Made by a program: the position numbers and the translations under genes. A stretch of 64,000 bases of DNA. Origin: Bacillus sp. BHET2. Lineage in GTDB: Bacteria; Bacillota; Bacilli; Bacillales; Bacillaceae_B. Every line of letters starts with the position of its first letter. The stretch's first letter is position 1. Under the pieces are notes generated by a model that saw only the letters and a program-made list of their open reading frames with translations, did no database searches and was not told the DNA's origin. The DNA lies in assembly GCF_005938125.1 (NCBI RefSeq), contig NZ_VCQN01000001.1:1240001-1304000 (forward strand). The letters run 5' to 3'. Positions 1 to 8,544 of this stretch are shown here, in pieces.

Positions 1-632
1 CCCACCACATTTGTTCCAATATCCCTTGTAAGATTGCCTTTTGCAAACATGAGGTCTTTAAAATCTTCTTCAGTGATGTTGCTGTGTTTAGTAACAAAGC
101 TTACCACCCGTTCCTGCATCTTATCAAGATACTCAAATGTTTGGGGTACTCCGATGACTAGTCCCGTTAATCGAACAGGGTGAATCGTCATGGTAGCTGT
201 GCTCGCGATATATGAAAAATCACATGATACGGCAATCGGAACACCGATACTGTGACCTCCTCCGAGCACGACTGAAACGGTAGGCTTAGAGAGTGAAGCA
301 ATCATTTCTGAAATAGCCAGTCCTGCTTCTACGTCACCTCCTACAGTGTTTAAAATGACCACCAATCCCTCTATTTTAGGATTTTGCTCAATGGCAACTA
401 ACTGGGGTATGACGTGTTCATATTTTGTCGTTTTATTTTGCGGTGGAAGTTGCATATGCCCTTCTATCTGACCCACGATCGTTAAACAATGGATATTTGA
501 ATCCTGAGATAGCTGCGGGACGTTGGTTTGTCCTAATTGTTGAATTTTCTCCATCAGTCCTGATGGCTTATCTTTATTATCATCCTGTCCTTTGTTTGGC
601 TGGTCCTGCATCGATAAATGATTTTCTTCCAT
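1..632 (-). CDS. tepA: TepA, ClpP-like serine protease (3' end cut off by window)
   Basis: ClpP/crotonase-fold peptidase of the TepA type, described in B. subtilis as a translocation-enhancing cytosolic protease. The first 210 residues are visible; the C-terminus lies beyond the window edge. After a polar, probably disordered N-terminus of about 40 residues, the fold begins with '[11 protein letters not shown]' near residue 50. It contains '[10 protein letters not shown]' (about 95-104) and the nucleophile-type motif 'GGGHSIG', with Ser about 128 as likely catalytic residue. The ATG at 632 is preceded by AAGGAG at good spacing. It lies downstream of rnjB, separated from it by a strong terminator, so it probably has its own promoter. 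Family assignment is from recalled similarity and gene order; protease activity is inferred. Confidence 0.9.
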   Translation of the reverse strand, partial: MEENHLSMQDQPNKGQDDNKDKPSGLMEKIQQLGQTNVPQLSQDSNIHCLTIVGQIEGHMQLPPQNKTTKYEHVIPQLVAIEQNPKIEGLVVILNTVGGDVEAGLAISEMIASLSKPTVSVVLGGGHSIGVPIAVSCDFSYIASTATMTIHPVRLTGLVIGVPQTFEYLDKMQERVVSFVTKHSNITEEDFKDLMFAKGNLTRDIGTNVV

Positions 633-732
633 GAAAACATCTCCTTTTCATTCCCATTCTCTTGTTATTATTTTATTAATGGAGTGTTTTCATACTTTAT
701 ACTTTCCCATGCGGACCAAAGCGATATAAAAA

Positions 733-770
733 GAGGCTGTTTGTTTAAACACTCTTAAACAAACAGCCTC
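733..770 (-). terminator. Rho-independent terminator after rnjB
   Basis: Perfect 16-bp inverted repeat (733-748 with 755-770) around a 6-base loop. On the minus strand it is followed by TTTTT. It sits six bases after the rnjB stop codon and separates rnjB from tepA. Confidence 0.9.
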
Positions 771-775
771 ATGGA

Positions 776-2443
776 TTATACTTCCATGATGATCGGTAAA
801 ATCATAGGTCTTCTTCTTGTTTTGTTGAACAAATAGTAGTTAAGCTGATCCCTGATATCCTGTTTGATGGATGTCCATTCAAATGATCCCTTTTGTAGGT
901 ATGAATGTACCACATCCGTCACGATGCCTCCTGCTTCTCCAATCAATTCCTCCGACTCACGGACATAAACGAATCCACGGGATATGATTTCAGGTCCTGC
1001 AACAATCGATTTGGATCTGCGATTGATGGTAACGACAACGGTGAAAACACCGTCTTCTGATAATAATTTTCGATCCCGGAGGACGATGTTCCCAACATCT
1101 CCAACACCGATACCATCAATGAGAACATTTCCAGCCTGTACACGTCCGCTCATCCTCATCTTGCCGTCTTTGTATTGGAGTACATCCCCCTTGTCCAAAA
1201 TAAAAATTTGCTTATAGGGAAGGCCTGTGTCATGTGCCACTTGAGTATGGGCAACTAGCATCTTATATTCACCCTGTATCGGTACAAAGTACTTGGGTTT
1301 CATGATATTTAACATGAATTTCAAATCTTCCTGGCTTCCATGACCCGATACCTGTTCCTTTTTAGAAGAAGTTAATACTTCTGCTCCAGCACGGTAAAGC
1401 ATATCGATTGTCTTACCAACGATCACTTCCATACCTGGTGAAGGAGTAGCGGTTATTAGAACAGTATCTCCTTCTTCAATATTAACTAGACGATGGGAGC
1501 GTTTAGACATGCGCTGAAGGGCCTCAAAGGGCTCGCCTTGTGTTCCTGTAGCTATGATGAGAATTTCATCTTTTGGATAGTTTCCAATTTCATCTATTCC
1601 AATGATCATTTCATCCCGAACGTGAAGATAGCCGAGTTTCAAAGCTACATCATACACTCTCTTTAAACTCTTACCCACTACAGCAACTTTTCGATTATTT
1701 TGTTCTGCTGCATCAAAAACTTGTTGAAGGCGGATTAAGTTCGAGGCAAAGCACGCTACAATCACCCTTCCAGAGGCTGTACGTATTGATTTAGTTATCT
1801 GTTGCTCCATCACTGCCTCAGAGGTAGTATAGCCGGGTCTCTCGGCGCCTGTACTGTCTGATAATAGGCAAAGGACACCCTTCTCTCCAATTTGTGCCAT
1901 CACCCCTAGATCGGGTCTATAAAGATGTTTGGCAGATTGGTCAAATTTAAATTCCCCCGTATGAACGATGACGCCCTCTGAGGTATGTATGCACACTCCT
2001 ACAGAATCGGGAATACTATGAGTCGTTTTGAAGAAGGTTACATTCACTCCATCAAAATTGAGGTGACTATCAGAGTGGACAGTGAAAAATTTCACATCTT
2101 CACGGATATTTTCATCTTTCAACCTTGCCTTTACCAGTGCATTTGTCAATCGTGTACCATAGACAGGCGCTTTAATTTTACTTAATACATATGAAATCGC
2201 ACCGATGCTGTCTTCATGACCATGAGTCAAGAAAATACCTTTCACACGATCCTTATTTTCGATTAAATATTGAATGTCCGGGATGACGATATCAATTCCG
2301 AGCATTTCATTTTCAGGAAACATCAGTCCTGCGTCTATCACGAATATTTCCTGATCCACTTCAATCACGTACATGTTCTTCCCTATTTCTCCCACTCCTC
2401 CTAGAGGAATGATCTTAATACTTTCATTCTTAGACTTACCCAC
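776..2443 (-). CDS. rnjB: Ribonuclease J2
   Basis: Metallo-beta-lactamase/beta-CASP ribonuclease, the J2 paralogue that partners RNase J1 in mRNA decay and rRNA maturation in Bacilli. The N-terminal lactamase domain contains 'THGHEDS' at residues 73-79, where RNase J1 has HxHxDH: the last histidine is serine here. Other motifs are 'HTGEFKFD', 'ATGTQGEPFEAL' (beta-CASP) and 'SGHGSQED' with the late metal-binding histidine. A C-terminal RNase J domain follows. The loss of the metal-ligand histidine agrees with the weak exonuclease activity known for J2 proteins. The start is GTG with AGGAGG eight bases upstream. Length (555 residues) is normal. A candidate sigma-A promoter lies upstream and a strong terminator follows, so it can be expressed alone. 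Confidence 0.95.
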   Translation of the reverse strand: MGKSKNESIKIIPLGGVGEIGKNMYVIEVDQEIFVIDAGLMFPENEMLGIDIVIPDIQYLIENKDRVKGIFLTHGHEDSIGAISYVLSKIKAPVYGTRLTNALVKARLKDENIREDVKFFTVHSDSHLNFDGVNVTFFKTTHSIPDSVGVCIHTSEGVIVHTGEFKFDQSAKHLYRPDLGVMAQIGEKGVLCLLSDSTGAERPGYTTSEAVMEQQITKSIRTASGRVIVACFASNLIRLQQVFDAAEQNNRKVAVVGKSLKRVYDVALKLGYLHVRDEMIIGIDEIGNYPKDEILIIATGTQGEPFEALQRMSKRSHRLVNIEEGDTVLITATPSPGMEVIVGKTIDMLYRAGAEVLTSSKKEQVSGHGSQEDLKFMLNIMKPKYFVPIQGEYKMLVAHTQVAHDTGLPYKQIFILDKGDVLQYKDGKMRMSGRVQAGNVLIDGIGVGDVGNIVLRDRKLLSEDGVFTVVVTINRRSKSIVAGPEIISRGFVYVRESEELIGEAGGIVTDVVHSYLQKGSFEWTSIKQDIRDQLNYYLFNKTRRRPMILPIIMEV

Positions 2444-2494
2444 TGTTATGTCCTCCTATGCTGTGCCTTCCCCGATCTTCAATCAGTTATGTTC

Positions 2495-2524
2495 ATTATA
2501 CTTGATAATATTTTGGGATTACAA
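2495..2524 (-). promoter_or_regulatory. Candidate sigma-A promoter of rnjB
   Basis: Read on the minus strand: -35 TTGTAA (2519-2524), 18-base spacer, -10 TATAAT (2495-2500), about 50 bases before the rnjB GTG. The 363-base gap between dapA and rnjB holds this promoter and the dapA terminator. I saw no further gene in it. Confidence 0.6.
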
Positions 2525-2713
2525 CCAAATTTATCCTACCCTTATCAAGATTAGGAAAAAGACTACAATCTTTTATACTACGTTACTATTTCGATACAGG
2601 GCGAGGAAATCCTTCTTCTGTATGTGTAAATTATATCGGTATTCGAGTGGTGCAAGCATCATATGCTTAAGATTATTATGGATGACACTTAACAAGGACC
2701 TCTAAACGTCAAA

Positions 2714-2740
2714 AGACTGTGAAGTAATCCTTCACAGTCT
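2714..2740 (-). terminator. Probable terminator after dapA
   Basis: An 11-bp perfect stem (2714-2724 with 2730-2740) and 5-base loop, followed on the minus strand by a short TTTTGACGTTT tract. It lies about 65 bases past the dapA stop. The U-tract is weak, so some read-through into rnjB is possible. Confidence 0.65.
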
Positions 2741-2806
2741 ACTCTTTAGCGAATATTCAATTAGGTTAGACGACATAGTAAATGTGTTGCCCGTTTATGT
2801 TTCCAA

Positions 2807-3679
2807 TCAAGATAAAGTCTGTAGTAAATGAGACAATTTAGCTCGTTCTACTTCGGTAAGCGGAATTAAAGGTAGGCGTACCGAGCCCACGTCAAGACCT
2901 TTGATTTGGAGGGCCGTTTTTACAGGTGTAGGATTAGGACTTGTAAACAGCCCTTTCATGATCGGAAGCAGCCTTTGATGAAGCTTGGCTGCTTCTAGAG
3001 TTTTTCCCCCTGCAAAAAGGGATACCATCTCTTGCATTTCGTTACCGATCACGTGGGACGCCACGGAAACGATCCCCGTACCCCCTATGGATAATACAGG
3101 TAATGTAAGTCCATCATCACCACTATAAAGCATAAAATCGTCAGACGTATGAGAAAGGATCTCTGTCATATTATCAAGGTCACCACTTGCTTCTTTAACA
3201 GCCACGATATTTTTCAACTCCGAGAGTCGAATGATCGTTTCAGGAGATATATTAACGCTTGAACGACCTGGAATATTGTACAGCATTATAGGGAGGGCGG
3301 TTGAGTCTGCAATAGCTTTAAAGTGCTGAAACATCCCTTCCTGACTAGGTTTATTATAATAAGGAGCCACAAGCATAATGGCGTCTACGCCCGCTTCTTC
3401 TGCTTTCTTTGTAAGCTCTATAGAAGAATGTGTATTATTGCTTCCAGTTCCAGCAACCACTGGCACTCTACCATCCACCACTTTTACGACATGTCGAAAT
3501 AATGCAACTTTCTCTTCTTTCGTTAAAGTAGGCGACTCACCCGTGGTCCCTGCTACCACTAACGAATCTGATCCATTGTCGATCAAATACTGAATCAATT
3601 GGGTCGTCTTTGCAAAATCAATATTTCCTTTACGGTCAAATGGTGTAACCATTGCCGTAGAAACCCGGCCAAAATTCAC
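2807..3679 (-). CDS. dapA: 4-hydroxy-tetrahydrodipicolinate synthase
   Basis: Condenses pyruvate with aspartate semialdehyde in the first committed step of diaminopimelate/lysine synthesis, in the cytoplasm. It is a 290-residue TIM-barrel class I aldolase. 'GTTGESPTL' (44-52) binds the pyruvate carboxylate, Tyr134 ('MLYNIPGRS') is the proton relay, and Lys162 ('VAVKEASGD') forms the Schiff base. The start is taken as GTG with AAGGAG nine bases upstream. A longer in-frame extension exists but would run into dapG without a ribosome site, and 290 residues is the usual Bacillus length. Last gene of asd-dapG-dapA, 22 bases after dapG. The product feeds peptidoglycan, lysine and, through DpaAB, spore dipicolinate. 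Confidence 0.96.
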   Translation of the reverse strand: MNFGRVSTAMVTPFDRKGNIDFAKTTQLIQYLIDNGSDSLVVAGTTGESPTLTKEEKVALFRHVVKVVDGRVPVVAGTGSNNTHSSIELTKKAEEAGVDAIMLVAPYYNKPSQEGMFQHFKAIADSTALPIMLYNIPGRSSVNISPETIIRLSELKNIVAVKEASGDLDNMTEILSHTSDDFMLYSGDDGLTLPVLSIGGTGIVSVASHVIGNEMQEMVSLFAGGKTLEAAKLHQRLLPIMKGLFTSPNPTPVKTALQIKGLDVGSVRLPLIPLTEVERAKLSHLLQTLS

Positions 3680-3701
3680 TATTCTCACACTCCTTTTAAG
3701 A

Positions 3702-4940
3702 TTATCCCACTCTAAATGTAGCATTTCTCTCTTGTAATTGAAACGTATCATGAAGTGCATTAATCGCATTGATCAAATCCATCTCTTTCACCAACACCCA
3801 AATAGTCGTATGACTGTCAGCAGATTGGAGAATCCGGATTCCCTCATTAGAAAGGGAAGATACGATTGCCGAAGTTACCCCGGGAACTCCTGTCATTCCA
3901 GCACCCACTACTGAAATCTTAGCACATTCTGACTCTACGATTGGATTATGCCCAATTCTCCTTAGAACCGATATCGCATCATCTGCTAAAGATGATGCAA
4001 CCGTATAGACAACGCCCCTGGGAGAAATGTTAATAAAATCGACACTTATCCCCTCTTTAGCCATCGCTTTAAATACTTCAGCTTGAAGATTATACTGATC
4101 TTCTTTAGCGAAAACTTTAATTTGGGTGAGATTGGAGACATGGGCGATTCCAGTCACAGGATGACTCCGAAATTCTTTATGGGCCTTCGTATTCTCAAGG
4201 GTGGTCACAAGAGTACCTTCCCCATTTGAGTAAGTGGAGCGAATACGCATGGGAACATTCGAATTCATTGCAATTTCAACTGCCCTTGGATGAATCACTT
4301 TCGCTCCCTGATAGGCCATATTACATACTTCATTATAGGAAACAACCGTTATCGGTCTCGCTTTCGATGAAATACGTGGGTCAGCCGTCATGACCCCTTC
4401 TACATCAGTAAAAATATCAATAAACTCTGCTTTTAATGCAACTCCTAATGCAGAAGCGGACGTATCGCTTCCTCCCCTGCCGATGGTTGTGACATCCCCA
4501 TCTTTGGTTGCCCCTTGGAATCCGGCAACAACTACAACATCATGCAATTCCAGCTCTTTCACTAGGCGACTGCATTTCATTTCGATAATTTTTGCATTAG
4601 AAAAATCATTATTAGTCCGAAATCCCGCTTGTGCCCCTGTCAGGGCAGTCGAACGGATCCCATGCTCAAGAAGTATGTTGGAATACACCAGGCTAGAGAT
4701 GATTTCTCCACATGATAACAATAAATCCTGTTCCCGTTTACTGATTGAGGTATTTTTTCCCCCGATTAATGACAATAGGGAATCAGTAGCGTAAGGCTCA
4801 CCTTTTCTTCCCATGGCTGAAACCACTACCACGACTTTATATCCCTTATCTATTGCTTGCTTTGTGTGGTCAATTGCTTTCAAACGACTTGCCTCGTCAC
4901 GCACAGATGTTCCACCAAATTTTTGAACGATCACTTTCAT
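3702..4940 (-). CDS. dapG: Aspartate kinase I
   Basis: Phosphorylates aspartate at the head of the aspartate family pathway. The N-terminal amino-acid-kinase domain starts 'VQKFGGTSV' (5-13) and includes 'GRGGSDTSA'. Two ACT domains follow in the last 150 residues ('LTQIKVFAKEDQ' and 'ISVVGAGMTGVPG'), the place where effectors bind. Length (412) is close to B. subtilis DapG, the diaminopimelate-inhibited isozyme. Effector identity is inferred from gene context with asd and dapA, not from residues. ATG start with GAGGTG upstream. It lies between asd and dapA on one strand and is probably cotranscribed with them. Confidence 0.94.
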   Translation of the reverse strand: MKVIVQKFGGTSVRDEASRLKAIDHTKQAIDKGYKVVVVVSAMGRKGEPYATDSLLSLIGGKNTSISKREQDLLLSCGEIISSLVYSNILLEHGIRSTALTGAQAGFRTNNDFSNAKIIEMKCSRLVKELELHDVVVVAGFQGATKDGDVTTIGRGGSDTSASALGVALKAEFIDIFTDVEGVMTADPRISSKARPITVVSYNEVCNMAYQGAKVIHPRAVEIAMNSNVPMRIRSTYSNGEGTLVTTLENTKAHKEFRSHPVTGIAHVSNLTQIKVFAKEDQYNLQAEVFKAMAKEGISVDFINISPRGVVYTVASSLADDAISVLRRIGHNPIVESECAKISVVGAGMTGVPGVTSAIVSSLSNEGIRILQSADSHTTIWVLVKEMDLINAINALHDTFQLQERNATFRVG

Positions 4941-5028
4941 GACTACACCTCATTGTCATATGTTCAAAGAGGTAAGAGAAAAACGAGTAGTGGAATTAGA
5001 TATATTCAGCTGGAATGATCCCTCTTCA

Positions 5029-6075
5029 TTAATGTATTAAACCAAGCTTCATTAGACTTTCTGCGATTTGAACTGAGTTCCAAGCGGCTCCTTTAAGTAA
5101 ATTGTCAGATACAACCCACATATGAAAGCCTTTGTCTTCATCAAGATCTTTACGAACCCGACCTACAAATACATCCGGTTTTCCAACGGCATATGCAGGC
5201 ATTGGATAGATCTGTTCATCCGGAATGTCTTCAAGTGTTACACCAGGAGCATTCTGTAGTGATGTATGAATTTCCTTCACTGTTACAGAATCCTTCTCAA
5301 TTTCAATATATACACTTTCAGAGTGACCTGTTACAACTGGTAATCTCACGCATGTCGCAGATACCTTCAAATAAGGCATATGCATGATTTTTTTCGTTTC
5401 ATTAATCATTTTCATCTCTTCGAATGTGAAGCCATTATCCTGAAATTTATCAATTTGAGGTATGGCATTATAAGCAATCTGGTAATGTTTTTGATCGCCT
5501 TTTACAGGTAATACACTTGGCTCAAACGTCTCACCCGATAGAATGGCCTGTGTTTGATCATGAAGTTCTTCGATAGCCACGGCACCCGCACCCGAGACTG
5601 CTTGGTAAGTAGATACGATCACTTTCGTTAAACCATATTGTTTCCGAATCGGTTCGAGTGCTGCCACCATTTGAATCGTTGAACAGTTCGGATTCGCAAT
5701 AATTCCATTATGATTTTTAATATCCTCTTCATTTACTTCAGGTACTACAAGGGGCACATCCGGATCCATTCTATATGCACTCGTATTGTCGACAACAATA
5801 GCACCGCGCTTTACGGCTTCTGGAGCAAGAAGCTTGGATACATTCCCACCTGCACTAAATAAAGCAATATCTACTCCTTCAAAGCTTTCAGGCTTTGCTT
5901 CCTCAACCGTCCATTGTTTTCCTTTAAATGTAACAATTGAACCTGCAGAACGTGCTGATGATAATAGTGTTAAATGTTTTATTGGAAAATCCCTTTTTTC
6001 TAATGTTTGAAGCATTTGCTGTCCTACCGCACCTGTTGCACCAACAACAGCTACATGAAATCCCGTTGTATTCAA
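5029..6075 (-). CDS. asd: Aspartate-semialdehyde dehydrogenase
   Basis: NADP-dependent reduction of aspartyl phosphate to aspartate semialdehyde, the substrate of DapA. The N-terminal Rossmann motif is 'GATGAVGQQ' (12-20). The catalytic cysteine is in 'NPNCSTIQM' near residue 130, and '[10 protein letters not shown]' lies in the C-terminal half. I chose a TTG start: it has AAGGAG eight bases upstream and gives 348 residues, close to the family. The longer frame reaching 6117 starts at an ATG without a ribosome site. First gene of asd-dapG-dapA. The upstream region is very AT-rich with several weak -10-like hexamers, and I could not settle on one promoter. No lysine riboswitch was seen. Confidence 0.95.
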   Translation of the reverse strand: MNTTGFHVAVVGATGAVGQQMLQTLEKRDFPIKHLTLLSSARSAGSIVTFKGKQWTVEEAKPESFEGVDIALFSAGGNVSKLLAPEAVKRGAIVVDNTSAYRMDPDVPLVVPEVNEEDIKNHNGIIANPNCSTIQMVAALEPIRKQYGLTKVIVSTYQAVSGAGAVAIEELHDQTQAILSGETFEPSVLPVKGDQKHYQIAYNAIPQIDKFQDNGFTFEEMKMINETKKIMHMPYLKVSATCVRLPVVTGHSESVYIEIEKDSVTVKEIHTSLQNAPGVTLEDIPDEQIYPMPAYAVGKPDVFVGRVRKDLDEDKGFHMWVVSDNLLKGAAWNSVQIAESLMKLGLIH

Positions 6076-6257
6076 AATCTTCTCTCCTTCCACACATTCA
6101 AAGTTTTCATAGTACAATAAGTGAATTATTTTAGTCTATTACTATAATAAAGAATATTTTAACATAAACAATTATTCGACAATAGGAATTTTTCATTTTA
6201 GTTTTCATTCCATCATTTCTCGTAATGCAGGATGGTTAAATCTTAAATAAAAAAATA

Positions 6258-6281
6258 CCTTCTTTAGGCATGAAAAGAAGG
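6258..6281 (-). terminator. Terminator after dpaB
   Basis: Perfect 8-bp stem (6258-6265 with 6274-6281). On the minus strand it is followed by TATTTTTTTATTT. A second pairing (6275-6282 with 6306-6313) competes for the same arm. It separates the dipicolinate genes from asd. Confidence 0.75.
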
Positions 6282-6319
6282 CCATCTTAGCAGTGCAAGG
6301 TGATAGCCTTCTTCATGTA

Positions 6320-6913
6320 TTAATCTAAATATCTTTCGATGACGACCGGCTGAAGCTGCCTGCCTTCTATCGCCGCTTCGACTGTTTCCTGAATTAATGT
6401 CATTCTTGCAACCATTGACTTCGGCTTATTTTCAGGTGCATCCTGACCAAACGGGATAAAATAAATATCTTTCGTTGAGATAAGTCGCATTAAATTCACA
6501 CCGTTTAATCCTAATGCATCGTTTGTGGAAATTCCGAGGACTACAGGACGGTGATTACGTAAAGTCGCTTTGGCTGCCATTAACACTGGAGAATCAGTCA
6601 TCGCATTTGCAAACTTACTCATTGAATTACCTGTCAGCGGGGCAATCACCATGCAATCCAAAGGTATTTTGGGTCCGAGGGGCTCTGCCTTGACGATTGA
6701 ATCGATTACTTTATGTCCGGTCACGTCTTCAATTCTTTTGATCCAATCTTCCCCTTTGCCAAACCTCGTTTCAGTATTCATAACCGTTGAAGTGACAATA
6801 GGCATTACTTCTGCACCATTATTCACTAAACGCTCAATTTCGGGAAATACAGCATCATACGTGCAATGAGAGCCGGTCAGTCCAAACCCTATACGTTTAC
6901 CTTTCACACTCAT
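6320..6913 (-). CDS. dpaB: Dipicolinate synthase subunit B
   Basis: Flavoprotein-family subunit (SpoVFB) of dipicolinate synthase, which makes the spore-core dipicolinic acid from the DapA product in the mother cell. 197 residues. The flavin-type fold shows 'GFGLTGSHCTYD' (9-20), 'PIVTSTVMNTETRFG' and 'APLTGNSMSKFANAMTDSPVLMA' split over 91-113. ATG start with AAGGAG upstream. The start overlaps the dpaA stop as ATGA, so the subunits are translationally coupled in an operon. A terminator follows. Assignment is firm from sequence resemblance and from pairing with dpaA. Confidence 0.95.
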   Translation of the reverse strand: MSVKGKRIGFGLTGSHCTYDAVFPEIERLVNNGAEVMPIVTSTVMNTETRFGKGEDWIKRIEDVTGHKVIDSIVKAEPLGPKIPLDCMVIAPLTGNSMSKFANAMTDSPVLMAAKATLRNHRPVVLGISTNDALGLNGVNLMRLISTKDIYFIPFGQDAPENKPKSMVARMTLIQETVEAAIEGRQLQPVVIERYLD

Positions 6914-7812
6914 GATGAACTCTCCTTTCCTGAATCAAAATCTTCCTCTATTAATTGGTAAAGGACATTCGCCAATATTTGGCCCGCGGTCTTTGGTGCC
7001 ACGATCCCTGGCAACCCTGGAGCTAATAGTGCTTTTATCCCACGCTTTTCTGCATAACGAAAATCTGTACCACCAGGCTTTGAAGCCAAATCAATAATTA
7101 AAGTATGAGATGGCATTTTGGCTATCACTGCAGCCTTTACTATATGCACTGGAATTGTGTTAATACAAATATCACAATCCTCAACTTCTTTTTCTAAATT
7201 ATCTAAGTGGAAAGGCACTAATCCCATCTCGGACACGCGAGCTAGATGTTCACTTTTACGAACCCCAACCTTCACTTTACCTCCTAGATGATGAAACGTT
7301 CTAGCTACACTCATACCCACTCGCCCAAGACCCAATATGACAACGGTAGATCCATGGATGGTAAAGTCTGTATGTTGAATAGCCATCATAATCGTTCCCT
7401 CTACGGTAGGAATAGAATTATAAATGGCAACGTCGTCTCTTTCAAACAACTGAACAAGTTTACGGTTCGTTGAAGACATGATCTGGTCTAAATACACATT
7501 ACTAATTCCTGAATAGATCGTACAGTGTTCTGGCGTCTCAGATACAACTTCTTCTGTTAACATGATTTTCTCATTGGAAAATATCGTATCTATTTCCCCT
7601 TGTAGATTCGTGCCAGGCACAGGTAAGATAATGGCATCAATCATCGAAAAATCCACTTCATCGAGCTTTTCCTTCGTAGCCCCTGTAAAAGCATGATCTA
7701 ATTGTTCAAAACCTACGAGTGATATTTTGGCATCCAATTCCGTAAGCTTCCGAATAATCTCAAGTTGACGAGCATCTCCGCCTAGAACTGCGATCTGCAT
7801 TCCGGTCAGCAT
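6910..7812 (-). CDS. dpaA: Dipicolinate synthase subunit A
   Basis: NAD(P)-binding subunit (SpoVFA) of dipicolinate synthase. The N-terminal segment 'GGDARQLEIIRKL' and central Rossmann motif 'ILGLGRVGMSVA' (about 154-165) mark the family. 'PGLPGIVAPKTAGQI' near the C-terminus is characteristic. Two in-frame GTG codons lie just upstream, but the first is part of the ribosome site AGGTG. The ATG at 7812, nine bases after it, gives 300 residues, matching B. subtilis. Overlaps dpaB by four bases. A sigma-K-like promoter lies upstream, as expected for a late mother-cell gene. Confidence 0.95.
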   Translation of the reverse strand: MLTGMQIAVLGGDARQLEIIRKLTELDAKISLVGFEQLDHAFTGATKEKLDEVDFSMIDAIILPVPGTNLQGEIDTIFSNEKIMLTEEVVSETPEHCTIYSGISNVYLDQIMSSTNRKLVQLFERDDVAIYNSIPTVEGTIMMAIQHTDFTIHGSTVVILGLGRVGMSVARTFHHLGGKVKVGVRKSEHLARVSEMGLVPFHLDNLEKEVEDCDICINTIPVHIVKAAVIAKMPSHTLIIDLASKPGGTDFRYAEKRGIKALLAPGLPGIVAPKTAGQILANVLYQLIEEDFDSGKESSS

Positions 7813-7868
7813 CACTGATTTCACCTACTTTTTACATAATCGCTATTCTAAATCCCTTTTCACTTCAA

Positions 7869-7897
7869 CAGTGTATGTTGCACTTACTCAATAGGTG
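7869..7897 (-). promoter_or_regulatory. Candidate sigma-K promoter of dpaAB
   Basis: Minus strand: CACC (7894-7897), 16-base spacer, then CATACACTG (7869-7877), close to the sigma-K pattern (AC-containing -35, N16, CATANNNTA). It ends about 57 bases before the dpaA start. The operon is sigma-K controlled in B. subtilis. The match is by eye only. Confidence 0.45.
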
Positions 7898-7940
7898 AGA
7901 AGAAATAAGAGAGTAGACCGCTAATAAAAAAAACAAAACA

Positions 7941-7965
7941 AAAAAACGGGTCTGGCCCGTTTTTT
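7941..7965 (-). terminator. Terminator after ymxH
   Basis: Ten-pair stem (7941-7950 with 7956-7965) with CGGG/CCCG core and A/T-rich base. It is followed on the minus strand by a long T-rich run (about 7922-7940). T-runs on both sides would also let it stop plus-strand transcripts. Confidence 0.85.
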
Positions 7966-7979
7966 GTTTCTAATATTTT

Positions 7980-8216
7980 TCAGCTGTCATTTGATACTTC
8001 CAGGATGATCATGTCCGAACCGATTGTTCTGATCTGATGCCAAGGCACTCGGATCTCCCCACCTTGTTTCCTTAGCCATTTCCCTGTCGGAATAATTAGG
8101 GCGTTGATACTTCCTGATTGATCATTGAATTCGAGGTCGGTTTGCCCAAGGATACCAAGCCGTTCTGCTTTTTTATAATCAACAATTTCTTTTCCGCTTA
8201 ATTCACTTAATCTCAT
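7980..8216 (-). CDS. ymxH: YmxH/YlmC-family sporulation-associated PRC-barrel protein
   Basis: Small 78-residue protein of the YlmC/YmxH family, a PRC-barrel-like fold found in spore formers. Function is not established. It begins 'MRLSELSGKEIVD' and has 'ALIIPTGKW' and 'VPWHQIRTIGSDMI' towards the end. The ATG at 8216 follows AAGGAGG with good spacing. A longer open frame to 8336 has no ribosome site and no family resemblance, so it is ignored. It lies between mlpA and dpaA with terminators on both sides, so it is probably monocistronic. No transmembrane segment. Confidence 0.85.
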   Translation of the reverse strand: MRLSELSGKEIVDYKKAERLGILGQTDLEFNDQSGSINALIIPTGKWLRKQGGEIRVPWHQIRTIGSDMIILEVSNDS

Positions 8217-8432
8217 GTTGGTTTCCTCCTTCAAAAAGCTCTTTAGTACAATGTATACACTGTCCACTTTTTTTAGAAGAAAAATGATTTCTTTGTTTAA
8301 AGGGTCACGGTCTAAAAAAGAGTTGGGTGAAGTCACTGTAAACGTGATGTTTAGGTAGTAATCTGGTCATTATGTATGATTAGACTCCCTGAGAAATGAT
8401 GAGGAGAAATAGGTAGCTGCTTTATGCTAAAA

Positions 8433-8473
8433 AAAGATGCCTGTAATCCATGACACGGATTACAGACATCTTT
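8433..8473 (-). terminator. Terminator after mlpA
   Basis: Long stem: 8433-8439 and 8441-8449 pair with 8467-8473 and 8457-8465, with one C/A mismatch and a 7-base loop. On the minus strand the hairpin runs into TTTTTTT. The 328-base gap between mlpA and ymxH holds this terminator and, presumably, the ymxH promoter. I could not identify that promoter with confidence. Confidence 0.88.
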
Positions 8474-8544
8474 CTGATTTTCATCATTTATCAATACAAC
8501 TTAGTTTTTCTTATCGTTTCCTAAGTGGAGTCTGCTTGTTTACA

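Noticed and set aside
984-1217. Plus-strand open frames opposite rnjB and, likewise, opposite most other genes
   Set aside because: They mirror conserved minus-strand genes and have low-complexity or unfamiliar products, with no family resemblance or ribosome-site support that I noticed.
3680-3769. N-terminal extension of dapA overlapping dapG
   Set aside because: The GTG at 3679 has a good ribosome site and gives the normal 290-residue enzyme. The extension is not family-like.
6118-6257. Promoter for asd-dapG-dapA
   Set aside because: Several AT-rich hexamers (TATAGT, TAAAAT) occur but none has a good -35 at 16-18 bases, so no feature was called.
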